The translations under genes and the position numbers were made by a program. Below, one piece after another: positions 36,408-45,723 of a stretch of DNA of 64,000 nt (position 1 is the stretch's first letter; every line of letters starts with the position of its first letter). Source of the DNA: Clostridia bacterium (GTDB lineage: Bacteria; Bacillota; Clostridia; Monoglobales; Monoglobaceae); NCBI GenBank assembly GCA_017456605.1, contig JAFTJA010000004.1, positions 186,001 to 250,000 on the forward strand. The letters run 5' to 3'. A model generated the notes under the pieces. The model was not told the origin of the DNA. It made no database searches and worked only from the letters and a program-made list of their open reading frames with translations.

Positions 36408-36435
36408 ATTTTATCACTATAAAAATTTTTGTCAA
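36408..36435 (-). promoter_or_regulatory. Promoter of the MATE transporter
   Basis: On the minus strand TTGACA (36435-36430) and TAAAAT (36413-36408) are separated by 16 bp, about 40 bp before the start codon. Confidence 0.55.
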
Positions 36436-36464
36436 TAGCCATTTCGGGATTTGTCTGGCGTTTT

Positions 36465-36494
36465 GTAACATTTTGTCGGGATTTTTCATAGTAT
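36465..36494 (+). promoter_or_regulatory. Candidate SigE-type promoter of cotJABC
   Basis: CATAGTAT (36487-36494) resembles the mother-cell SigE -10 (CATACANT). GTAACATT (36465-36472) lies 14 bp upstream at -35 distance but is a weak match. In Bacillus cotJ is SigE-dependent. Confidence 0.45.
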
Positions 36495-36554
36495 AAATTA
36501 AGCTCATTTTTTGTCGGTTTTCCGGCAGTAAAGTAAAAGAAAGGAATGAAGCTT

Positions 36555-36746
36555 ATGTTTGATATGCAATGGATGTATCCTGAGGGTTATGCTTATGTAC
36601 CCATTCAGGTTGCAAATGACAGAAATCTGTATAGCCCCGAAATGGGTCTTTCGAGGGGAACAATATTCCCGACACTTGACCTTCCTCTGGGCGTTTACGG
36701 AAACCAGTCTTTAGATAGGGAGGATGATAGCTGTGACAGAAAGTAA
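36555..36746 (+). CDS. cotJA: Spore coat-associated protein CotJA
   Basis: The 63-residue protein has the CotJA pattern: an aromatic N-terminus and the core AYVPIQVANDRNLYSPEMGLSRGTIFPTLDLP. CotJA is a minor component of the inner spore coat whose assembly needs CotJC. I chose the ATG at 36555 because AAAGGA lies 9 nt upstream; an in-frame ATG at 36546 is too close to that site. It overlaps cotJB. Confidence 0.88.
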   Translation: MFDMQWMYPEGYAYVPIQVANDRNLYSPEMGLSRGTIFPTLDLPLGVYGNQSLDREDDSCDRK

Positions 36747-36978
36747 CAAGCTTATGAAAGAAATCATGGCATATTCCTTTGCGGCATATGACTGGAATCT
36801 TTATCTCAACACACATCCCAATGACCGTATGGCGCTTATGCAGTTCCGCAAAATGACTGAAAAGGCGACAGAACTGAAAAAAGAATATGCCAAAAAATTT
36901 GGACCGATAGTTGCCGGTGATGTAACTGACACACAAGCATGGACCTGGGTAAATGACCCATGGCCATGGAATAATTAA
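36733..36978 (+). CDS. cotJB: Spore coat protein CotJB
   Basis: The 81-residue protein matches CotJB: a helical YSFAAYDWNLYLNTHPNDR motif, a Lys-rich helix, and a C-terminal tryptophan-rich WTWVNDPWPWNN. GGGAGG lies 9 nt before GTG 36733, which I prefer over the in-frame ATG at 36724 that directly abuts the same site. It sits between cotJA and cotJC and is probably translated with both. Confidence 0.88.
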   Translation: MTESNKLMKEIMAYSFAAYDWNLYLNTHPNDRMALMQFRKMTEKATELKKEYAKKFGPIVAGDVTDTQAWTWVNDPWPWNN

Positions 36979-36993
36979 GGAGGTGCTCACTTT

Positions 36994-37590
36994 ATGTGGA
37001 CTTATCAAAAACGTTTGCAGTACCCCATAAATATAAAAAACCCAAACCCAAAGCTTGCTAGCTTTATCGTGAGCCAATATGGCGGACCCAATGGCGAAGC
37101 TAATGCGGCGCTCAGATATTTGTCTCAGCGCTTTTCAATGCCCAACGGCATCACAAAAGCAACGCTGACGGACGTGGGCACCGAGGAGCTTGCGCATCTC
37201 GAAATGGTAGGGACTATTATACACCAGCTTGCAAAAAATGCTACAACAACCGAAATAGAAAACAGCCCTATGGCACCATATTTTATTGATCATGGCAGAG
37301 GAGTTTATGCAATCTCAGCAGGCGGAAATCCCCAGAAGGCAGAGGAGTTTGCGGTCACTGGCGACCCGATAGCTGACCTTGTTGAGGATTTGGCAGCAGA
37401 ACAAAAGGCAAGGGCGGTTTATGATAATATCTTGAGGGTTTCGGATGATCCGGATGTCAATGATGTAATAAAATTCCTGCGTGAACGCGAGGTTGTACAC
37501 TTTCAGCGTTTTGGCGAGGCGCTTGACTCAATCCAGAACAAACCCGCAAGCCGCAACAAATTTTATATGTGCTCGAAAAACAACAGATAG
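36994..37590 (+). CDS. cotJC: Spore coat protein CotJC, manganese catalase family
   Basis: The 198-residue protein has the ferritin-like manganese catalase fold. Metal-binding glutamates and histidines appear in GEANAALRYLSQRF, EELAHLEMVGTIIHQL, EDLAAEQKARAVYDNIL and REREVVHFQRFGEAL. CotJC belongs to the spore coat and may break down peroxide. TAAGGAGGTG precedes the ATG. It ends the cotJABC operon, followed by a terminator. Confidence 0.93.
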   Translation: MWTYQKRLQYPINIKNPNPKLASFIVSQYGGPNGEANAALRYLSQRFSMPNGITKATLTDVGTEELAHLEMVGTIIHQLAKNATTTEIENSPMAPYFIDHGRGVYAISAGGNPQKAEEFAVTGDPIADLVEDLAAEQKARAVYDNILRVSDDPDVNDVIKFLREREVVHFQRFGEALDSIQNKPASRNKFYMCSKNNR

Positions 37591-37609
37591 TTAAAAAAGG
37601 CAGAATTTA

Positions 37610-37643
37610 GGCGGTTCATCCACAAGCTGAACCGCCCTTTTTG
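37610..37643 (+). terminator. Terminator of cotJABC
   Basis: GGCGGTTCA (37610-37618) pairs with TGAACCGCC (37628-37636) and is followed by CTTTTTG. Confidence 0.85.
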
Positions 37644-37754
37644 CCTTGTTTTTCGTTATATAAATTTGTAGGTAGTCACAGTGTCATATTTTTAATATTC
37701 TTCCTGTATGGAAATCATTTTAACATATCAAAAACTGCCCGTCAACAGTTTTCA

Positions 37755-38564
37755 TCAAAGACTTTTCTTGTATTTGGAATATTTGTAAGGGGTCGTTCCC
37801 TTGATTTTTTTGAAGACCGAAGAGAAATAATTGCTGTCATTAAACCCGCACATTGATGAAATTTTGGTGAGGGAAAAATCGGTCCTTGAAAGGAGCTTGG
37901 CTGCATTGTGAATTCGCACAAAGGTGATATATTCACAAAGCCCCATGCCGGAGATTGCCTTGAATTTTCGGGATAGATGCCCTTCACTCATGGCAAATTT
38001 GCGGCTTAAGGATTTGAGCGTCAAGTCCTGATCAAAATTCTGGTTTATGTATTCTGAGATTGACTGAATTATCCGCTCTGTTTCATCCAGGTCTCTTGTG
38101 CTTGTTTCTTTCAGTCTGCACAAAAGGAGCAGAATTTCCATGGTATAAAGGCTCACTAACTCCCTTGAAAAATTCAAATTATCCGAATATTCCTTTTTGA
38201 TCTTTTTAAGCAATTCTTCGATAATATGCCGATGCTTTTTCGGCACATAAATAAGCTTTTCCTTTGACAGCTCTTTTATATGCTCCGAGGCTTCGGCTGT
38301 CAGGATGCTGTCGCCAAAGCTCAGGAGGATTCGTTCATTGTCAAGACATTCTTCACTGTCGGTTTTGTGTATTACACCCTTTGGAACAAAAACAAAATCC
38401 CCTTCTTTGACCTTGAAAATTTCATCGCGGATGAAATAATTTGTTTCACCGCGAACAAGGTAATAAAGCTCATATTCATCGTGGTAATGAACCTTTGAAA
38501 CTATCCTTTTGTTTGAGATTATTGTATGTGAAAATTCCCGGTTTTTATATCTTTCAACTTCCAT
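37755..38564 (-). CDS. AraC-family regulator with cupin sensor domain
   Basis: The 269-residue protein has an N-terminal cupin (about 20-90, with VHYHDEYELYYLVRGETNYFI as ligand fold) and a C-terminal double helix-turn-helix (about 170-268, ending in FKKIKGTTPYKYSK). Such regulators usually respond to a sugar and activate the catabolic genes next to them. It is divergent from uxaB, so it probably controls the galacturonate operon. The inducer, likely an intermediate such as tagaturonate or a galacturonide, is inferred. Confidence 0.88.
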   Translation of the reverse strand: MEVERYKNREFSHTIISNKRIVSKVHYHDEYELYYLVRGETNYFIRDEIFKVKEGDFVFVPKGVIHKTDSEECLDNERILLSFGDSILTAEASEHIKELSKEKLIYVPKKHRHIIEELLKKIKKEYSDNLNFSRELVSLYTMEILLLLCRLKETSTRDLDETERIIQSISEYINQNFDQDLTLKSLSRKFAMSEGHLSRKFKAISGMGLCEYITFVRIHNAAKLLSRTDFSLTKISSMCGFNDSNYFSSVFKKIKGTTPYKYSKYKKSL

Positions 38565-38582
38565 TTCATCACCGCCGAATTC

Positions 38583-38611
38583 ATTTTAACACACTTTTGC
38601 CCCCAAATCAA
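38583..38611 (-). promoter_or_regulatory. Probable promoter of the AraC-family gene
   Basis: On the minus strand TTGATT (38611-38606) and TAAAAT (38588-38583) are separated by 17 bp. On the plus strand a TATAAT (38677-38682) without a good -35 precedes uxaB, as expected for an activator-dependent promoter. Confidence 0.5.
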
Positions 38612-38718
38612 TCATTTTTTTTGTGTTTTGAATGAAAAATAGCAAAATTTTAAAGGAAAACAAGATATTTTTGATTTATAATGAACTTGTAAATTATACT
38701 TGAAAGGAATAGTGTTTT

Positions 38719-40014
38719 ATGTTTACTAAACCCCAAAGATGCGAAAAGTTTATACAGTTTGGTGAGGGCGGCTTTTTGAGAGGCTTTGTTGACTGGATAA
38801 TCCAGCTTACAAATGAAAACTCTGATTTTGATGCCGGCGTTGTTGTGGTACAGCCCATCGAAAACGGAATGTGCCATATGCTTGAAGCACAGAACTGTGT
38901 TTATACCCACGTTATGCGCGGAATAAAGGACGGCGTTCCCACAGTTGATAAAAAAATTGTGGATGTTATTTCAAGAACGGTTGAGCCTTACAAAGATTTT
39001 GATGCATACCTTGCACTCGCTGAAAACCCTGATTTTCGGTTTATTGTTTCAAACACAACCGAGTCGGGAATTGCTTTTTCAGAGAGTGATGCTCCGGATA
39101 ACGCACCAAATGTTACATTCCCCGCAAAAGTTACACTTCTCCTCAAGAAACGTTTTGATTTGGGTCTTGGCGGATTTATTTTCCTGCCTTGTGAACTCAT
39201 TGACAAAAATGGTGAAACACTCAAGAAGTATATTCTTCAGTATGCTGACAAGTGGAGCCTCGGTGAAGATTTCAAGCTTTGGGTTGAAAAAGAGAATATT
39301 TTCTGCAATACTTTGGTTGACAGAATTGTTACCGGTTATCCCAAGGGCGAGGATATGGAGCTTGGCTATGAAGACAATATGGTCAACACCAGCGAAATCT
39401 TCCATCTTTGGGTTATTGAAGGACCAAGCAGCATCACAAAGGAATTCCCCTTTGACAAAGCAGGCCTCAATATAATCGTTACCGACAACTTGGAAAGATA
39501 CAGAACAAGAAAGGTTCGCATACTTAACGGCGCACACACATCAATGATTCCTTATGCTATGCTTTTGGGGGTTGAAACTGTGGGCGATTGTATGGAACAC
39601 GAAACTTTGAGCAAGTTTGTGAAGGAATGTGTTTATGACGAAATAATTCCTACCCTTGACCTTTCAAAGGAAGAGCTTGTGGATTATGCTGACAATGTAT
39701 TTGAAAGATTCTGCAATCCTTATATCAAGCATCTTTGTGCATCCATTTCGCTCAATTCGGTGAGCAAGTTCAAGGTGAGAGTTCTGCCGTCAATTCTTGA
39801 ATATATAAAGCGCAAGAATGAAATGCCTGACAAGCTTCTTACATCTTTTGCAAAGCTTATTGAATTTTACAAAACGGATATGCCCAATGATGACAAGGCA
39901 GTTATGGAATTTATGAAAAATGCATCTGTTGAGGAAATTCTGGCAAACACAAGTCTTTGGGATGAGGATTTGTCATTCCTTGCCGATGCAGTGAAGGAGA
40001 GAATGGGCCAATGA
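38719..40014 (+). CDS. uxaB: Tagaturonate reductase (altronate oxidoreductase)
   Basis: The 431-residue protein is a polyol dehydrogenase of the mannitol dehydrogenase family and fits the UxaB branch, which reduces tagaturonate to altronate with NADH. It opens with FIQFGEGGFLRGFVDW, the UxaB-type nucleotide-binding segment, and has the catalytic RKVRILNGAHTSMIPYA motif (about 256-272). It lacks the longer C-terminus of E. coli UxaB. Its overlap with uxaA (ATGA) supports the assignment; fructuronate reductase UxuB is the alternative. Confidence 0.87.
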   Translation: MFTKPQRCEKFIQFGEGGFLRGFVDWIIQLTNENSDFDAGVVVVQPIENGMCHMLEAQNCVYTHVMRGIKDGVPTVDKKIVDVISRTVEPYKDFDAYLALAENPDFRFIVSNTTESGIAFSESDAPDNAPNVTFPAKVTLLLKKRFDLGLGGFIFLPCELIDKNGETLKKYILQYADKWSLGEDFKLWVEKENIFCNTLVDRIVTGYPKGEDMELGYEDNMVNTSEIFHLWVIEGPSSITKEFPFDKAGLNIIVTDNLERYRTRKVRILNGAHTSMIPYAMLLGVETVGDCMEHETLSKFVKECVYDEIIPTLDLSKEELVDYADNVFERFCNPYIKHLCASISLNSVSKFKVRVLPSILEYIKRKNEMPDKLLTSFAKLIEFYKTDMPNDDKAVMEFMKNASVEEILANTSLWDEDLSFLADAVKERMGQ

Positions 40015-41390
40015 TTATCAACAAGCTTGACAATGTTGAAATAAACCTTGAAAATGGTCATAAATATGCGCTGAAGGATATAGAAAACGGCGAAAATATC
40101 ATAAAATACGGAAACCCCATAGGTCACGCAACTTGTGATATAAAAAAAGGTGAGCATATTCATTCACACAATATGAAGACCAATCTTTCGGGGAATCTTG
40201 AGTATGTTTATGAGCCTGATTTTGTGCCGGTTAAAAAGATTGATACAGACAAAACATTTATGGGTTATGTTCGCAAAAACGGCGATGTGGGAATCAGAAA
40301 CGAAGTGTGGATTATAAACACCGTTGGCTGTGTGAATAAGATTTCAAAGCGACTTGCAGAAATCACAGGCGTGAAACATTTTGAGCATCCCTTTGGCTGT
40401 TCTCAGCTTGGTGATGACCAGAAGATTACCCAGCTCATTTTGAAAGGACTTATCAATCACCCAAACGCTGCGGCAGTGTTGGTTTTGGGCCTTGGTTGTG
40501 AAAATAACAATATTCCTGTTTTCAAAGAGGTTCTTGGGGAATATGATGAAGAAAGAGTTAAGTTTCTGAACGTTCAGGATGTGGAAGACGAAATTGAAGA
40601 AGGTGTTCGCATAATTGGAGAACTTAAGAAATATGCGGATACATTCAAGCGTCAGCCGATTCCTGTGTCAAAACTCAAAATTGGTCTTAAGTGCGGTGGC
40701 AGTGACGGCTACAGCGGAATAAGTGCAAACCCGCTTGTTGGAAGCCTCTCTGACAAAGTGATTTCTTACGGAGGCAGCTGTGTGCTTTCTGAAGTCCCCG
40801 AAATGTTTGGCGCGGAGCATCTTCTTATGAAGCGTTGCCCTACCAAAGAATTGTTTGACAAGACTGTTGCACTGATTAACGATTTCAAAGACTATTTCAC
40901 AAAGCATAATCAGGTTATATACGAAAACCCGTCGCCGGGAAATAAGGCAGGCGGAATTACCACTTTGGAAGAAAAATCTCTTGGCTGTGTTCAAAAGGGC
41001 GGAATGAGTGAGGTTGTTGACGTCTTGGACTATGGTGATGTACTTACTAAAAATGGTCTTTCGCTTCTTAACGGTCCGGGCAATGACATTGTTGCAATCA
41101 CAAACCTCTCGGCTGCCGGAGTCCATATGATTCTTTTCACAACCGGCAGAGGCACACCTGTGGGCGGACCTGTTCCCACAATAAAGGTTGCAACAAATAA
41201 TGCTCTCGCTGAAAAGAAAAAGGGCTGGATTGATTTTGATGCGTCACCTGTCCTCAGCGGCACAACAATGGATGAACTGACAGAAAAGTTCTTTGACTAC
41301 ATAATCTCTGTTGCATCAGGTGAAGAAACAGCAAACGAAAAGAACGGTTACAGTGAAATTTCTATTTTTAAGGACGGCATTGTTCTTTAA
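40011..41390 (+). CDS. uxaA: Altronate dehydratase
   Basis: UxaA dehydrates altronate to 2-keto-3-deoxygluconate. The 459-residue protein has an N-terminal SAF domain (about 1-75, AFDxx-type with HAT and HIHSHNM) and a C-terminal catalytic region with GYVRKNGDVGIRNEVWI, FGCSQLGDDQ, GLGCENNN and LKCGGSDGYSGISANP. The start overlaps uxaB by four bases. It is a full-length fused protein, unlike the split forms (uxaA1/A2). Confidence 0.93.
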   Translation: MIINKLDNVEINLENGHKYALKDIENGENIIKYGNPIGHATCDIKKGEHIHSHNMKTNLSGNLEYVYEPDFVPVKKIDTDKTFMGYVRKNGDVGIRNEVWIINTVGCVNKISKRLAEITGVKHFEHPFGCSQLGDDQKITQLILKGLINHPNAAAVLVLGLGCENNNIPVFKEVLGEYDEERVKFLNVQDVEDEIEEGVRIIGELKKYADTFKRQPIPVSKLKIGLKCGGSDGYSGISANPLVGSLSDKVISYGGSCVLSEVPEMFGAEHLLMKRCPTKELFDKTVALINDFKDYFTKHNQVIYENPSPGNKAGGITTLEEKSLGCVQKGGMSEVVDVLDYGDVLTKNGLSLLNGPGNDIVAITNLSAAGVHMILFTTGRGTPVGGPVPTIKVATNNALAEKKKGWIDFDASPVLSGTTMDELTEKFFDYIISVASGEETANEKNGYSEISIFKDGIVL

Positions 41391-41431
41391 TAATGAAACA
41401 TATTAAAATTTTTATATAGGAGTGAAGAAAA

Positions 41432-42826
41432 ATGAAAATTGAAAACGGAAAAGCTACAGGCATAAAAATAGCTTATGTCGGCGGCGGATCAAAGAACTGG
41501 GCTTGGAATCTTATGAGTGACCTTGCTCAGGAAAGTGCACTCAGCGGTGATGTATATCTTTATGATATAGACAAAGAACCAGCAATCCAGAACGCACAAA
41601 TCGGTAACGGCATCGGAAAGCTTGATGACAAGCTTGACAACTGGAAATATTTTGTATCAGATACACTTGAGGATGCTCTCAAGGATGCAAACTTCGTTAT
41701 TATCTCAATTCTTCCCGGTACATTTGAAGAAATGAGAAGCGACGTTCATACACCTGAAAAGTATGGCATTTATCAATCAGTTGGCGACACAATGGGTCCT
41801 GGTGGTATCATTCGTGCTCTCCGTACAATTCCTATGTACGAGGTTATTGCAAACGGCATCCGTGAAAACTGCCCCGATGCATGGGTTATCAACTATACAA
41901 ACCCAATGACAATGTGTACAAGAGCACTTTACAAGGTGTTCCCCGAAATCAAGGCTTTTGGCTGCTGCCACGAAGTTTTTGGAACACAGAAATTCCTTGC
42001 AAAAGTTCTTGAAAAGAAGCTTGGTATCAAAGACATCAAGCGCGAAGATATCCGTTGTGAAGTTATGGGTGTTAACCACTTTACATGGCTTAAAAAGGCT
42101 TACTATCAGGATATTGATATATTCCCGATTTACAAGGAATTCTGTGAAGAATATGCAAAGGTTGGATTTACTGAGGGCGCTGATGACAACTGGCTCAATC
42201 GTGTATTCCAGTCAAAGCAGATGGTAAAGATGGACCTTTTCCTCCGCTATGGTTATATCGCAGCAGCAGGTGACCGTCATTTGGCTGAAGCTTGTCCAGG
42301 AAAATGGTATCTTGAAAGTCCCGAATGTGTTGAAAGCTGGGGATTTGGTCTTACCAGTGTTGACCACAGATATAAGCTCCTTGACGATGCTCTTGAAAGA
42401 CGAAGAAAGTACATTTCAGGGGAAGAAACCTTTAAGATTACACCCTCTGGCGAAGAGGGCGTAAAGCAGATGAAGGCTATCCTTGGTCTTGGCAGCTTTG
42501 TAACAAACGTAAATATGCCAAACCGCGGTCAGATTACAAACCTTCCTATGGGTGCTGTTGTTGAAACAAATGCATCATTCACATCAAATACAGTTGCTCC
42601 TGTTACTGTTGGTGAGCTTCCTCCCGCAGTATTCGCTCTCACAATCGACCATGTTGCTGTTCAGGAAATGGTTGTTGAAGCTGCTGTTACTCGTGACCTT
42701 GACCTTGCTTTCCAGGCATTTTGCAAAGATCCGCAGGTTAAACGTCTTAACCTTACTGAAGCAAAGGCGCTCTTTGATGAAATGATTGAAAACACCAAAG
42801 AATACCTCACAATGTATAATATCTAA
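41432..42826 (+). CDS. GH4 alpha-galacturonidase (LplD-like)
   Basis: The 464-residue enzyme is a glycoside hydrolase family 4 member that uses NAD and a divalent metal. Visible are the Rossmann motif AYVGGGSKNW (14-23), NYTNPMT (154-160), the metal ligands C179 and H180 in GCCHEVFG, and GVNHF (213-217). The CHEV signature and the uxa context favour LplD-type alpha-galacturonidase, which releases galacturonate from oligogalacturonides. ATAGGAGTGA precedes the ATG. No signal peptide is present, so it acts on imported sugar. Confidence 0.87.
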   Translation: MKIENGKATGIKIAYVGGGSKNWAWNLMSDLAQESALSGDVYLYDIDKEPAIQNAQIGNGIGKLDDKLDNWKYFVSDTLEDALKDANFVIISILPGTFEEMRSDVHTPEKYGIYQSVGDTMGPGGIIRALRTIPMYEVIANGIRENCPDAWVINYTNPMTMCTRALYKVFPEIKAFGCCHEVFGTQKFLAKVLEKKLGIKDIKREDIRCEVMGVNHFTWLKKAYYQDIDIFPIYKEFCEEYAKVGFTEGADDNWLNRVFQSKQMVKMDLFLRYGYIAAAGDRHLAEACPGKWYLESPECVESWGFGLTSVDHRYKLLDDALERRRKYISGEETFKITPSGEEGVKQMKAILGLGSFVTNVNMPNRGQITNLPMGAVVETNASFTSNTVAPVTVGELPPAVFALTIDHVAVQEMVVEAAVTRDLDLAFQAFCKDPQVKRLNLTEAKALFDEMIENTKEYLTMYNI

Positions 42827-42838
42827 ATCATACATAAC

Positions 42839-42870
42839 AAAAGCCCTTGGCGAACGCCAAGGGCTTTTTG
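42839..42870. terminator. Bidirectional terminator
   Basis: AAGCCCTTGGCG (42841-42852) pairs with CGCCAAGGGCTT (42855-42866), flanked by A and T runs between convergent operons. A loop of only two bases means the inner pair probably opens. Confidence 0.85.
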
Positions 42871-42880
42871 CTATTTCAGG

Positions 42881-44248
42881 TTACAAAGTTTTTTTATAAT
42901 CGTCTATTATTTTTTTCATTGTTTCAGCGGCAGGTCCGCCAATTATCTTTCTTTGATTTACACAGGTTTCAAGGGAAATGGCTTCATAAATATCCTCATC
43001 AAAAAGAGGGGAGAAATCCTTGAATTCTGCCATGGAAAGTTCTTCAATAAATTTGCCGGCATCAAGACAAAAGGCAACCATTTTTCCAACAACAGCATGA
43101 GCATCACGGAAAGGAAGACCTTTCTTCACCAGATAGTCCGCTACGTCTGTTGCATTGGTGAAACCACCCTTTGCGCCTTTTTCCATAGCGGATTTGTTTA
43201 TGGTCATGGTCTTGAGCATTCCTGAGAATACCGGGAGGCACATTTTTACGGTGTCAAGGGCGTCAAAAATCTGCTCCTTGTCTTCCTGCATATCTTTGTT
43301 ATAAGCCAGTGGAAGACCTTTCAGCATAGTGAGAAGCCCCATAAGGCTTCCGAAAACCCTGCCGGATTTGCCCCTTGCAAGCTCTGCAATGTCGGGGTTT
43401 TTCTTTTGTGGCATTATGCTTGAGCCGGTGCTGTACGCATCGTCAAGGGTGATAAAGCCGAATTCATTTGAACTCCAAAGGATAATCTCTTCAGAAAAAC
43501 GGCTGAGGTGAACCATTATCATTGAAAGCACAAATGCCATTTCGCAAACAAAGTCGCGGTCAGAAACCCCGTCAATGCTGTTTTTTGTTATGTCGCAAAA
43601 CTCTAGCTCTTTTGCCACAAAGTCACGGTCAAGGGGATAGGTTGTGCCCGCCAGAGCACCGCTTCCAAGTGGCATAACGTTCATACGCTTTTTCCAGTCG
43701 GAGAGCCTTGATAAATCCCGTGAAAACATTTCATAGTATGCCATAATGTGATGGCTGAAGGTGATGGGTTGCGCCTTTTGAAGATGTGTGTAACCGGGCA
43801 TAATGGTGTCGAGATTGTTTTCTGCCAAAGAGAGAATTGTCTTTTGCAAATCGGTGAGCATAGCAAAAAGTTCTTCTGCCTCGTCACGGAGGTAAAGCTT
43901 TCCGTCAAGAGCCACCTGGTCGTTTCTGCTTCTGCCGGTGTGCAATCTTTTGCCCACATCGCCGATGCGCGAAATCAGTATTGTTTCAATATTCATATGA
44001 ATATCTTCAGCGTCAATGGTGAATTCAACCTTGCCGTCTTCAATGTCTGCAAGAATTTCGCCCAGAGTTTTTACAATCAAATCAGCGTCTGCCTGAGGAA
44101 TGATACCTTGTTTTCCAAGCATCTTTGCGTGTGCCTGACTGCCACGGATATCTTGTGCGTACATACGTGAGTCAAAGCGGATTGAGGAGTTGAAATCGTC
44201 AACCGATTTGTCTGTTGATTTTGAAAATCTTCCGCCCCATAATTTCAT
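42881..44248 (-). CDS. argH: Argininosuccinate lyase
   Basis: ArgH splits argininosuccinate to arginine and fumarate. The 455-residue protein has [10 protein letters not shown] at the N-terminus, [24 protein letters not shown] and the family signature [12 protein letters not shown]. It is the second gene of the argGH operon, 59 bp after argG. A hairpin lies in the spacer. TAGGAGACTT precedes the ATG at 44248. Confidence 0.96.
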   Translation of the reverse strand: MKLWGGRFSKSTDKSVDDFNSSIRFDSRMYAQDIRGSQAHAKMLGKQGIIPQADADLIVKTLGEILADIEDGKVEFTIDAEDIHMNIETILISRIGDVGKRLHTGRSRNDQVALDGKLYLRDEAEELFAMLTDLQKTILSLAENNLDTIMPGYTHLQKAQPITFSHHIMAYYEMFSRDLSRLSDWKKRMNVMPLGSGALAGTTYPLDRDFVAKELEFCDITKNSIDGVSDRDFVCEMAFVLSMIMVHLSRFSEEIILWSSNEFGFITLDDAYSTGSSIMPQKKNPDIAELARGKSGRVFGSLMGLLTMLKGLPLAYNKDMQEDKEQIFDALDTVKMCLPVFSGMLKTMTINKSAMEKGAKGGFTNATDVADYLVKKGLPFRDAHAVVGKMVAFCLDAGKFIEELSMAEFKDFSPLFDEDIYEAISLETCVNQRKIIGGPAAETMKKIIDDYKKTL

Positions 44249-44267
44249 AATATTAAGTCTCCTATAC

Positions 44268-44299
44268 AAAAATTCAGGGGTATCAGAGAGATACCCCTG
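44268..44299 (-). terminator. Hairpin between argG and argH, possible attenuator
   Basis: CAGGGGTATC (44275-44284) pairs with GATACCCCTG (44290-44299). On the minus strand the stem is followed by AATTTTTG, so it could partly terminate transcription after argG. Confidence 0.6.
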
Positions 44300-44307
44300 T
44301 TTGATTT

Positions 44308-45525
44308 TTACTGTTCGCCGTTCTTTTTCTTCATCATTGCACGGACCTTGAGAGGAAGACCAAAGAGATTGATAAAGCCCTCGCTGTCCTTGTGGCTGTA
44401 AAGCTCTTTGCTATCACCGAATGATGCGATATCTTCGTTGTAAAGTGAATATTTTGATTTCGCACCGGCAGGTGTGCAGTTGCCCTTGTAGAGCTTGAGT
44501 CTTACTGTACCGGTAACGTATTTATCCATTTCGTCATACATAGCAGACATAGCCTCGCGGAGAGGTGTGAACCACTTTCCGTCATAAACAAGCTGTGAGA
44601 ACTGTGTCTGTGTTGTTCTCTTGAATGCCTGAGTGTCACGGTCAAGACAGAGGAATTCAAGTTCCTGAATTGCGGTGTAAAGAATTGTGCCGCCGGGAGT
44701 TTCATAAACGCCACGTGATTTCATACCAACAAGACGGTCTTCAACGATATCGGTGATACCTACGCCGTTTGCGCCGCCAAGGGCGTTGAGCTTTTCAACC
44801 AAAGCAACGGGTGAAAGCTTCTCGCCGTCAACAGAAACAGGAACACCTGCTTCGAAACCGATTTCTACATAAGTAGGTGTATCAGGGGCCTGTTCGGGAG
44901 ATACGCCAAGCTTCAAAAGGCTGTCGTACTGTGGCTCGTTCCATGGGTCTTCAAGGTCCATACCCTCGTGGCTTATGTGCCAGATGTTGCGGTCACGTGA
45001 ATAAAGGTCTTTTTTGGTAACGGGAATTTCAATGCCGTGAGCGTTTGCATAGTCAACAGCGTCTTCACGTGATTTGATGTCCCAGATTCTCCAAGGAGCG
45101 ATGATTTTGAGTGATGGGTCAAGAGCCTTTATTCCAAGCTCAAAACGCACCTGGTCGTTGCCCTTTCCGGTAGCACCGTGGCAGATAGCAACAGCGCCTT
45201 CTTTCTGCGCGATTTCAACCAATCTTTTCGCAATAATCGGTCTTGCGTGAGATGTGCCGAGGAGATACTTGCCCTCGTATGCTGCTCCTGATTTGAGCGT
45301 GGGGAAAATGTAGTCTTTTACATATTCGTCCCTCAAATCTTCTATGTAACATTTGATTGCGCCTGATTTGATAGCACGTTCTTCGAGTCCGTCTGTTTCC
45401 TTGCCCTGACCTACATCTCCGCACACGCACACAACGTCATAGTCATAATTTTCCTTGAGCCATGTGATGATGATTGATGTGTCAAGACCGCCTGAATAGG
45501 CGAGTACAACCTTATCTTTTGCCAT
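44308..45525 (-). CDS. argG: Argininosuccinate synthase
   Basis: ArgG joins citrulline and aspartate with ATP to give argininosuccinate, the step before ArgH. The 405-residue protein has the PP-loop motif [29 protein letters not shown] and [20 protein letters not shown] lies before the ATG. Two ARG boxes and a SigA promoter lie upstream, so arginine repression is expected. Ornithine and carbamoyl-phosphate genes are not in the window. Confidence 0.97.
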   Translation of the reverse strand: MAKDKVVLAYSGGLDTSIIITWLKENYDYDVVCVCGDVGQGKETDGLEERAIKSGAIKCYIEDLRDEYVKDYIFPTLKSGAAYEGKYLLGTSHARPIIAKRLVEIAQKEGAVAICHGATGKGNDQVRFELGIKALDPSLKIIAPWRIWDIKSREDAVDYANAHGIEIPVTKKDLYSRDRNIWHISHEGMDLEDPWNEPQYDSLLKLGVSPEQAPDTPTYVEIGFEAGVPVSVDGEKLSPVALVEKLNALGGANGVGITDIVEDRLVGMKSRGVYETPGGTILYTAIQELEFLCLDRDTQAFKRTTQTQFSQLVYDGKWFTPLREAMSAMYDEMDKYVTGTVRLKLYKGNCTPAGAKSKYSLYNEDIASFGDSKELYSHKDSEGFINLFGLPLKVRAMMKKKNGEQ

Positions 45526-45601
45526 TTTAAAAACCTCCTGAAAATTAAAAGCACAGCAAAAAAAATGCTTGCCTTATTTCGTTTTTTATATTACAATATG
45601 T

Positions 45602-45630
45602 ATTATAATCCTAAATATAGAAAAATGCAA
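45602..45630 (-). promoter_or_regulatory. SigA promoter of argGH
   Basis: On the minus strand TTGCAT (45630-45625) and TATAAT (45607-45602) are separated by 17 bp. The start codon is about 75 bp downstream. Confidence 0.7.
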
Positions 45631-45646
45631 CAGTTTTTTTTGAAGT

Positions 45647-45684
45647 TATGCATTTTTATGCAAAAAAATGAATTTTTATGCATT
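45647..45684. promoter_or_regulatory. Tandem ARG boxes (ArgR/AhrC operator)
   Basis: TATGCATTTTTATGCAAA (45647-45664) fits the ARG box consensus TNTGNATWWWWATNCANA at every position, and AATGAATTTTTATGCATT (45667-45684) fits its core. The boxes are two bases apart, the spacing at which one ArgR hexamer binds both. They lie just upstream of the argG -35 hexamer and between argG and the divergent ruvC. Confidence 0.7.
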
Positions 45685-45723
45685 TTATAAACCGAATATG
45701 TATAAAATGCGAAAGGAAACGTT

